Assembly: GCA_031268685.1 (NCBI GenBank)
Contig: JAIRWW010000231.1
Location: 1 to 10,290, forward strand
Direction of reading: 5' to 3'
Length of the DNA stretch: 10,290 bases
Source: Azoarcus sp.
GTDB taxonomy: Bacteria; Pseudomonadota; Gammaproteobacteria; Burkholderiales; Rhodocyclaceae
A program made the translations under genes and the position numbers. Below, one piece after another: positions 4,429 to 10,290 of this stretch. Under the pieces are notes generated by a model, which saw nothing but the letters and a program-made list of their open reading frames with translations, was not told the origin of the DNA and did not search any database. The first letter of the stretch is position 1, and each line of letters opens with the position of its first letter.

Positions 4429-6542
4429 AGGCTGGCGCACGCTGCTTTTCGGCGGTGTGGGCAGTACACCAGCTCCCGGCGCGTGTGCGCTTTCGTTATG
4501 TTTCCTGTACGCACGGCGGTTCCGCGGATGGTGTGGAGGAGCTTTCCCGCTGGATTGCCTGTTTGCCCGGCGTCATCGGGCAACGCATCAATCCCCGCGC
4601 CCGCGCCTTGGTCATCCAGTTCGATAGCGCCGTTACCGACGCCGAACAGCTGCGCGAGCAATTGCTCGCCCTGAGGCCGGAAGCAGGGAAGGACGCCGCC
4701 CGTAGAAAAGCGGCGCTTCCCCTGAATGCCCCGAAACGCCGCCAGTCTGGAAATTTGGGTGGTCTTGCCGCGCTTCTCGCCAGCGCCTTCCTGTTGCCGC
4801 CTGCCTTGCACCTGCTCGCCACAGCAGGTCTTGCCTTGCCGGTGCTGCGCAAGGGCGCGCGCGATTTCCGCGACAACGGCATCGGATCTCATGCACTAGA
4901 AGCTGTCGCGGTAGGCATTTCTCTTCTGCTGCGGGATACCGCATCGGCCAGCGCCACCATTTTTATGCTTGAACTGGGCGAATGCATGGAAGAATCCATC
5001 GTCCGGCGATCCGATGAACTCCTGAAACACCTTCTGAACCCAGTCGATAAAGAAGTCTGGGTAGAGCGTCAGGGACGCGAGTTTGTCGTCTCCGCCGACG
5101 AAGTAATCGTCGGGGATACCGTGATCGTCGGCGCTGGCGCCATCATCCCCGTGGATGGAACCGTGCTTTCCGGCGTGGCGCGCGTAAACGAGGCAACAAT
5201 GACGGGCGAGAGCGCGCCGGTGGCAAAATCACGCGGCGATATGGTGCTTTCCGGTACGCACGTAGAAGAAGGCCGCCTGCGTATCTATGCTGAACAGGTC
5301 GGCGCGCATACCGCCGTGGCGCGCATCGCCGATTACGTCGAGCAATCCCTGACCGTGAAAAGCGCGGCGCAGCTCGATGCCGCGCATCTGGCCGACCGGC
5401 TGGTTCCCTGGATTGTGGCGCTGGCGGGCGCTTCCTATGCCGTTTCCGCCGACTGGCGTCGAGCCGCCGCCGTGTTGCAGGCCGACTATGCCTGTGCGCT
5501 CAAGCTGGCGACGCCGGTCGCGTTCAAGTCCGCCATGTATCAGGCGGGCAAAAACGGCATTCTCGTCAAAGGAGCCGACGCCCTTGAGCGTCTCGCCGAG
5601 GCCGATACTTTCGTATTCGACAAGACGGGAACGCTCAGCTCTGGCTCCTTGGCCGTCACCGACTCCATCGCGTTCGACACTTCTTACAGTGCCGAAGATT
5701 TGATTTGCTTGGCGGCCTCTGTTGAGGAGCACTACTTTCACCCGATGGCGATGGCAGTGGTTGAGGCTGCGCGTTCCATGAGCGGGCGGCATTTCAACCA
5801 CAAGGAAGTCGAATTCGTCGTCGCGCACGGCGTTGCCAGCATCATCGACGGCCAGCGCATCGTCGTCGGCTCGCGCCATTTTATCGAGGACGACGAAGGC
5901 ATCGACGTTTCCCCCTACCGCGACACGCTCGACCGGCTCCATTGCGACGGCAAGACCCTGCTGTACATAGGCTTCGGCGGCAGGCTCCTTGGCGTGCTGG
6001 CCCTGCGCGACGTTCTGCGCGCGGAGAGCGCCGCCACCATTGCGCGGCTGCGCGCCCTGGGGGTCGGTAAAATCGTCATGCTCACCGGCGACCATGCCGA
6101 CCGCGCAGCCGAATTCGCCGCCATCCTGGGCATCGATGAATACCATGCCGATCTCCTGCCCGAACGCAAGGCCGCCATCATTCAAACATTGAAAGAGCAG
6201 GGCGCGCGGATCGCCTTCGTAGGCGACGGCGTCAACGACGCGCCTGCGCTGGCTGTTGCGCACGTCGGCATTGCCATGCAAAAAGGCGCGGATGTCGCCC
6301 GCCTCACAGCCGATGTCGCGCTCCTCGAAGACGACATCACCCGCATCGCCGATGCCAAGGCGCTGGCGCTGGCTGCCCTCGGGCGTATCTCGTCCAACTA
6401 CAGGCTGACCGTGGGGTTGAATACCGCCATTCTGTCGGCGGCGGCGCTTGGCCTTCTAAGCCCGGTTGCCGCCAGCGTGCTGCACAACGGCAGCACCATA
6501 GGCATTCTGTTGAACGCGGTCAGGCGGCAAAAGACCGTTTAG
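4425..6542 (+). CDS. Atypical P1B-type heavy-metal ATPase (P1B-6/FezB-like candidate)
   Basis: A 705-residue P-type ATPase. In order: an HMA-like domain (12-84) with L-P-A-R-V-R-F-R (17-24) and no CxxC; four hydrophobic segments (about 112-125, 126-142, 157-170, 173-189); the actuator domain with T-G-E-S (260-263); a further membrane pair (326-342, 346-364); the phosphorylation site D-K-T-G-T (D399); the nucleotide-domain His-Pro of P1B pumps (H439-P440); T-G-D (554-556); the hinge G-D-G-V-N-D-A-P (600-607); and two last helices with N666 and H-N-G-S-T (687-691). All catalytic residues are present, so it should be active. The membrane metal motif is Y-A-C-A-L-K (355-360) instead of C-P-C-A-L-G, so classical Cu or Zn/Cd transport is unlikely. 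Iron transport into an internal compartment, as for FezB, is the favoured inference; manganese or zinc export of CtpC type is the alternative. The start overlaps the upstream gene by 4 nt. Confidence 0.93.
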   Translation: MKAGARCFSAVWAVHQLPARVRFRYVSCTHGGSADGVEELSRWIACLPGVIGQRINPRARALVIQFDSAVTDAEQLREQLLALRPEAGKDAARRKAALPLNAPKRRQSGNLGGLAALLASAFLLPPALHLLATAGLALPVLRKGARDFRDNGIGSHALEAVAVGISLLLRDTASASATIFMLELGECMEESIVRRSDELLKHLLNPVDKEVWVERQGREFVVSADEVIVGDTVIVGAGAIIPVDGTVLSGVARVNEATMTGESAPVAKSRGDMVLSGTHVEEGRLRIYAEQVGAHTAVARIADYVEQSLTVKSAAQLDAAHLADRLVPWIVALAGASYAVSADWRRAAAVLQADYACALKLATPVAFKSAMYQAGKNGILVKGADALERLAEADTFVFDKTGTLSSGSLAVTDSIAFDTSYSAEDLICLAASVEEHYFHPMAMAVVEAARSMSGRHFNHKEVEFVVAHGVASIIDGQRIVVGSRHFIEDDEGIDVSPYRDTLDRLHCDGKTLLYIGFGGRLLGVLALRDVLRAESAATIARLRALGVGKIVMLTGDHADRAAEFAAILGIDEYHADLLPERKAAIIQTLKEQGARIAFVGDGVNDAPALAVAHVGIAMQKGADVARLTADVALLEDDITRIADAKALALAALGRISSNYRLTVGLNTAILSAAALGLLSPVAASVLHNGSTIGILLNAVRRQKTV

Positions 6543-6679
6543 GCAAGCGCTGTGCAATACACAATCCGTTCGGGCCGAATTTGCCGAAGGTAATTTTCAT
6601 ATAATCAATTATTTGTAAGAAACTGGCTTGAGCAGACAGAGAGAGTCCCGGGCTTTTTGAAAGACTGTGCAAACAGGTT
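6543..6679. other. Convergent intergenic region between the ATPase gene and tamA
   Basis: Two genes end here facing each other. The centre is unusually AT-rich for the window, with ATAAT and ATTAT arms near 6599-6611 and a small palindrome TTCGGGCCGAA near 6569. CCCGGG followed by five T lies at about 6648-6658. None forms a convincing stem of six or more base pairs with a U-tract, so I do not call a terminator. Confidence 0.4.
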
Positions 6680-8452
6680 CTAAAACGCCACTTCCACCCC
6701 AAAATGCAGCCGCGGGCGTTTTTCGTTGCGCGCCCAGGCCAGATCGATGGCCAGCGGGCCGGCGGGACTGAGCCATCGCGCACCGAGACCGTAGCCGGTG
6801 TGGGCACGAAAAGATGTCCTCGAATCGGCTGCGTCGCCTGAGTCGACAAATACCGCCATTCCCGCGTTGGCCTTGATCCAGCGCACGAATTCCGCGCTGG
6901 CTGTGGCGATGCAGCGTCCCCCAACGGTGGCCGAGCCTTCCGTCACGCCAAGACTGCGGTAAGCATAGCCGCGCACCGATTGCGTGCCCCCGGCGCGGAA
7001 TAAAAAATCTTGTGGGACGCCATCCCGCGTTTCCGCCAGCGTCGCGCCAGCTTCGCCGCGCAGGGTGAGCACATTGCGCTCTCCGAGGGTGAAATAGTGT
7101 TGATAGCGGCTGTAGGCACGGGTGAAATGCTGCGCCTGCGCGGACAGGCCGAGGCCGCCGCCAAGCTGGATTTCGATTACGTAGCCCTTGCGCGGATCCA
7201 GCACATTGTCGACAGCGCGCCGTATCCAGCTCCAGTTCAGCGTCAGGGTGTTGTAGCTGTTTGCTTCGGCATTCTCGGGATGAATTTCTTCGCGCTGCAC
7301 ACGTGTGGCAATCTGGGTTTCGATGTCGCCGTGCCGGGTATTCCGGGCCAGCCCCGCTGCGCCGGTGTATATCCGAAGTCCTTCCAGGTCGCTGCGTTCA
7401 AGGCTTATACCGGCACTGTCGCGGTGGCGCGCCTGCCCGGGCGGCAGGAAAAGATCGGCGTATGCGTACTGGCGGCGCTGCTCCATGCGCAAACCGCTAG
7501 CAAGCTCCCAGCCATACCCGAAAAGGTTGACGTGACGGTAGGATGTTTCCGCCCGGTAGCCTGTATTGCTCGATATACCCAGACCGAAACTCAGTCGCTG
7601 CGGTATCGCCTCGGTCACTGTCGCGCGGATTGGCACAGCGGCGGCTTTTTGCGGATCGGGGTCTATGCTTACCACTGCCACGGACAATTGCGGCGCGGTT
7701 TGTAATGATTCCTGGAAAGCCAGCAGGTCGCGGCGGCTATAGATGTCACCTTCCTTGAGCGTGTTGTAACGGGCGACGAAATCCGGCGGCAACTCGCGCA
7801 GGCCGCTGACTTCGAGCGCCCCAAAACGGAAGGTCGGGCCGCTGTCGATTGTAATGTCGAGCTTTACCCTGGCGGCATCGGCATCCACGTCGGCCTTGGT
7901 CGATATGAATTTAGCCGCCGCATAACGCTCGCGCTGCAAGGCATCGAGCAGCGCCTGCTTGGCGTCTTCCCAATCTGCCTGACGGAAGGGGGTTCCGGTT
8001 GGCATTGCCCAGCCGCGCCGCAGGCTTTCGCATTGCGCTTCTTGATTGCCGTCTCCGAGTTCGCCCTGGAAATGGATATCGATCGCCGCGATCATGGCCC
8101 TTTCGCCTGGCTCGACGCTCAGGCGCCAGTTCACGGGGTCGGCTCGATCGAGGCGAATCCTGGGGGAAAAATAGCCCTCGGTGGCGAGCAGGTCGGCCGC
8201 CTCATGCTGGGCGCGCCGCAGCAGCGCGGCGCGATCTGGCCCCGGATCGGGAATGTCGCCGGAGGCCATCTGTAACAGATGGACATGTTCCCGGAGCAGT
8301 GTTTGCACTTCCGTCGGCGCATCAAGATCGATTTCGATGCCTTCGGCCGATGCCATGGCGGCGCAAAGAAATTGCAAGACAAAGGCTAGCGCCCACTGAC
8401 GCGCGTGCCATGACTGTGGGCAGAAAAAGCAAGCCGTGGCGCGCGGTGCCAT
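6680..8452 (-). CDS. tamA: TamA-like Omp85-family outer-membrane assembly protein
   Basis: A 590-residue outer-membrane protein close in length to E. coli TamA (577). The N-terminus has a basic region and a hydrophobic core, with a likely signal-peptide cut after A-M-A-S-A (about residue 36). Three POTRA-like repeats follow (about 38-112, 118-204, 206-282), the last beginning F-R-F-G-A-L-E-V-S-G (208-217). From about 285 to the end is a 16-strand-type barrel, with the Omp85 loop-6 motif V-R-G-Y (493-496) and a terminal F forming the beta-signal (V-E-V-A-F). Three POTRAs rather than five argue for TamA rather than BamA. TamA works with TamB in inserting outer-membrane proteins or moving lipids between membranes. 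It begins 20 nt after fbp on the same strand, so co-transcription with fbp is likely. Unlike the usual arrangement, tamB does not follow. Confidence 0.85.
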   Translation of the reverse strand: MAPRATACFFCPQSWHARQWALAFVLQFLCAAMASAEGIEIDLDAPTEVQTLLREHVHLLQMASGDIPDPGPDRAALLRRAQHEAADLLATEGYFSPRIRLDRADPVNWRLSVEPGERAMIAAIDIHFQGELGDGNQEAQCESLRRGWAMPTGTPFRQADWEDAKQALLDALQRERYAAAKFISTKADVDADAARVKLDITIDSGPTFRFGALEVSGLRELPPDFVARYNTLKEGDIYSRRDLLAFQESLQTAPQLSVAVVSIDPDPQKAAAVPIRATVTEAIPQRLSFGLGISSNTGYRAETSYRHVNLFGYGWELASGLRMEQRRQYAYADLFLPPGQARHRDSAGISLERSDLEGLRIYTGAAGLARNTRHGDIETQIATRVQREEIHPENAEANSYNTLTLNWSWIRRAVDNVLDPRKGYVIEIQLGGGLGLSAQAQHFTRAYSRYQHYFTLGERNVLTLRGEAGATLAETRDGVPQDFLFRAGGTQSVRGYAYRSLGVTEGSATVGGRCIATASAEFVRWIKANAGMAVFVDSGDAADSRTSFRAHTGYGLGARWLSPAGPLAIDLAWARNEKRPRLHFGVEVAF

Positions 8453-8472
8453 TCTTCATTCCGTCGGCAATA

Positions 8473-9486
8473 TCAGGCGGAAGCCGTGCCGTGATAGGAA
8501 GCAAGCCGCTCGACTTCGTCGCGGGAGCCGAGGATGACCGGCACGCGCTGGTGCAGACGTTTCGGTGCTACATCGAGAATGCGCTCGTGCCCGGTCGTGG
8601 CCGCGCCGCCCGCCTGCTCGATCAGCATTGCCATCGGGTTGGCCTCATACATCAGCCGTAGCTTGCCGCCCTTGGCGCGGCATTTTTCATCGAGCGGATA
8701 CATGAAGATTCCACCGCGCGTCAGCACCCGGTGTACGTCGGCCACCATCGAGGCCACCCAGCGCATATTGAAATCCACGCCGCGCGGGCCCTCCTTGCCT
8801 TGCTGCAATTCGGTGATGTAGCGCCGCACCGGCGACTCCCAGTAACGGATGTTGGATGCGTTGATCGCGTATTCCCGCGTCTCGGCGGGTACGGTCATGA
8901 ACGGATGCGTGTAGATGAAGCCGCCCATTTCGCGGTCGAGCGTAAAGGCATGCACGCCCTTGCCTACGGTCAGCACAAGCTGGGTCGACGGCCCGTAGAT
9001 CGCGTAACCGGCGGCGACCTGCTCGCGCCCGGGCTGGAGGAAATCTTCTTCCGAAGGGTCTTTGTCCTTTTCCCGCGGGTTGCGCAGCACCGAGAAAATA
9101 GTGCCGACTGTTACATTGATGTCGATGTTTGAAGAGCCGTCGAGCGGGTCGAACAGCAAGAGATAGCCGCCCTTGGGGTAATCGAACGGAATTTGATGCA
9201 CGGTTTCGACTTCCTCGGAAGCCATCGCCGCCAGATGTCCGCCCCATTCGTTGGCTTGGAGCAGTATTTCGTTAGCGATCACATCGAGCTTCTTTTGCGC
9301 CTCGCCCTGCACATTTTCAGTGCCTGCCTCGCCGAGCACGTCGGCGAGCGCGCCCTTCGAGACCGCGACGCCGATGGCCTTGACCGCGCGGGCGACGACT
9401 TCGAGCAACAGCCTCAAATCTGGCGGCACACGGCCAGCGCGTTGCTCGCCGATGAGAAACTGGGTAAGGCTGACACGATGCTGCAT
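8473..9486 (-). CDS. fbp: Class I fructose-1,6-bisphosphatase
   Basis: A 337-residue enzyme that hydrolyses fructose-1,6-bisphosphate to fructose-6-phosphate in gluconeogenesis, and in the Calvin cycle where present; cytosolic. The metal and substrate motifs are intact: S-E-E (90-92), [10 protein letters not shown] (113-122) with the metal-binding aspartates and glutamates, N-x-x-Y substrate contacts, and K-L-R-L-M-Y-E (275-281) near the C-terminus. The length matches bacterial class I enzymes. I place the start at the ATG at 9486, with GGGAG five bases upstream, rather than at the in-frame TTG at 9504. It sits between the kinase gene (145-nt gap upstream) and tamA (20-nt gap downstream), all on the minus strand. 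Confidence 0.96.
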   Translation of the reverse strand: MQHRVSLTQFLIGEQRAGRVPPDLRLLLEVVARAVKAIGVAVSKGALADVLGEAGTENVQGEAQKKLDVIANEILLQANEWGGHLAAMASEEVETVHQIPFDYPKGGYLLLFDPLDGSSNIDINVTVGTIFSVLRNPREKDKDPSEEDFLQPGREQVAAGYAIYGPSTQLVLTVGKGVHAFTLDREMGGFIYTHPFMTVPAETREYAINASNIRYWESPVRRYITELQQGKEGPRGVDFNMRWVASMVADVHRVLTRGGIFMYPLDEKCRAKGGKLRLMYEANPMAMLIEQAGGAATTGHERILDVAPKRLHQRVPVILGSRDEVERLASYHGTASA

Positions 9487-9631
9487 GAAAACTCCCGGAG
9501 TCAAAGGTGGAAAAATCAGTGGAGAAAATATGGACGATTATCCCGCGTCCAGCGCGCGGGCGCATCCGTAGTGGACGGGGAGGTGAGGTGAGGGGATATC
9601 GGCGAAGGATAAGAGCATTGGGGGGTGGGCG
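9487..9631 (-). promoter_or_regulatory. Upstream region of fbp with a GC hairpin and a possible -10
   Basis: The gap between the kinase stop and the fbp start holds an inverted repeat, CCCGCG (9542-9547) and CGCGGG (9555-9560), with a 7-nt loop. Directly next to it on the minus strand is GATAAT, a five-of-six match to a -10 box, but no matching -35 is seen. The stem is not followed by a T-run, so it is not a clear terminator. A purine-rich direct repeat (GAGGTGAGGTGAGG) lies near 9580-9594 on the plus strand. Confidence 0.35.
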
Positions 9632-10290
9632 CTATGAACGCGGCCCGCGCCACGCGGTGAAAAGTCCGCCATTTTCTTTCCGTGTCCGGCGCTTCGACAA
9701 ACGTTGCCGCCAGTCCGCGACTTCCTGGCTTTCCGGCGCGCATGCGAGATAGGCCGCGAGCAGAGCGTCGGCTTCGTTTTTGCCAATGACAGAAGCGTGA
9801 CGGAAAAATTGATCGAGATCCCGTTGCCGGTCGTAGCGGCTTCGCCATGCGGGGCGCACTTTTTCCAGATCGATCAATGCCGCATCGAATCCTTCGCCTG
9901 CCTCGCGCAAAAATATGTGTGTGGGGTAAAAACAACCGTGAATCAGGCCGGATGCATGCAATTTCCGGGCTATCTTTCCGCAGGCAGCGAGCAGTTCCAT
10001 GCGCACGGCTTCGGAAAACGTCTCCCATCCGGCCAGCCAGCTATTCATCGCTTGCCATCCGTCCAGCGCATTGGTCAGCAGAATCGCGCACTCGCCAGCT
10101 TTGGGCGAGGTATTGGCAGGCAACTTGCGGCAAGCGAAAAAAGCAGCATTGGGCGTCGGCACGCCGAGCGAGCGCAGGCGTTCGATCGCACGGAATTCGC
10201 GCGCGAAAGTCGGCTCGCCGCATGGATGGGCAAAACTGCGCGTCAAGTGATTGCTCTGGCGCTTGAGGTAGTAGGCCCGGTCTTCTAGCG
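9632..10290 (-). CDS. InaA/WaaP-family lipopolysaccharide kinase-like protein (5' end outside window)
   Basis: The reading frame is open to the right edge, so the protein is truncated by the window: the codons before the TTG at 10246 continue as D-R-A-Y-Y-L-K-R-Q-S-N-H, which looks like the lysine-bearing strand of the kinase N-lobe. About 219 residues are visible. They show the family-typical H-P-x-G-E-P-T-F-A-R-E-F, a G-V-P-T-P turn, the catalytic-loop region L-I-H-G-C-F-Y-P-T-H, and A-L-I-D-L-E-K as the DFG-like metal site. This is the protein-kinase-like fold of lipopolysaccharide core heptose/Kdo kinases (Pfam Kdo/InaA group); a cytosolic enzyme acting on lipid A-core is expected. The usual catalytic aspartate of the H-R-D loop is replaced by cysteine, as discussed in the findings. 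The precise substrate is not known. Confidence 0.82.
   Translation of the reverse strand, partial: LEDRAYYLKRQSNHLTRSFAHPCGEPTFAREFRAIERLRSLGVPTPNAAFFACRKLPANTSPKAGECAILLTNALDGWQAMNSWLAGWETFSEAVRMELLAACGKIARKLHASGLIHGCFYPTHIFLREAGEGFDAALIDLEKVRPAWRSRYDRQRDLDQFFRHASVIGKNEADALLAAYLACAPESQEVADWRQRLSKRRTRKENGGLFTAWRGPRS

Noticed and set aside
5229..6281. Minus-strand open frame of 350 codons inside the ATPase gene
   Set aside because: It lies opposite the DKTGT and GDGVNDAP coding stretch; its low-complexity translation reflects codon bias of the real gene.
7010..7705. Plus-strand open frame of 231 codons opposite tamA
   Set aside because: It overlaps the POTRA and barrel coding region of a convincing tamA and shows no domain or ribosome site.
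9542..9560. GC-rich stem as a transcription terminator for the kinase gene
   Set aside because: The stem is six base pairs with no T-run on the minus-strand side, and it adjoins a possible -10 box for fbp.
1..10290. CRISPR array, tRNA, rRNA, insertion sequence or phage genes
   Set aside because: No regularly spaced repeats, tRNA-like cloverleaf, transposase motif or terminal repeats were seen on reading either strand.

Overview
The window is GC-rich with dense, short-gapped genes. It reads as a chromosomal segment of a Gram-negative proteobacterium. An Omp85-type outer-membrane protein, a WaaP/InaA-type lipopolysaccharide kinase and a class I fructose-1,6-bisphosphatase make Betaproteobacteria the most likely home; this placement is inferred from protein style, not from a database search.

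Layout. Bases 9-536 (minus) encode a small YdjM/DUF457-type membrane protein, divergent from a cytosolic M61-family metallopeptidase with a PDZ domain (612-2429, plus). Bases 2482-6542 (plus) form a six-gene unit: two small proteins with heavy-metal-associated (HMA)-like folds, three small GxxxG-bearing membrane proteins, and an atypical P1B-type metal ATPase. Three junctions are 4-nt start/stop overlaps and one is a 10-nt gap. A single 199-nt gap holds an imperfect inverted repeat. A perfect TATAAT lies just before the first gene. From 10290 back to 6680 (minus) come a partial InaA-family kinase, fbp, and a TamA-like outer-membrane assembly protein. The ATPase and tamA converge over a 137-nt gap.

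The centre of interest is the ATPase unit. All three HMA-like domains lack CxxC and share a P-(G/A)-R-(I/V)-R strand. The ATPase has Y-A-C where classical metal pumps have C-P-C. The small partner proteins pair one short hydrophobic segment with a charged or amphipathic tail. This combination best matches the ferrosome (fez) loci built around a P1B-6 ATPase, and it also resembles the mycobacterial PacL/CtpC arrangement. I propose it as a candidate ferrosome-like or metal-compartment system. The metal, the compartment and the roles of the small proteins are inferred, not shown.

The minus-strand genes are ordinary central metabolism (gluconeogenesis) and envelope functions. Two oddities stand out there: tamA is not followed by tamB, and the kinase lacks the usual catalytic-loop aspartate.
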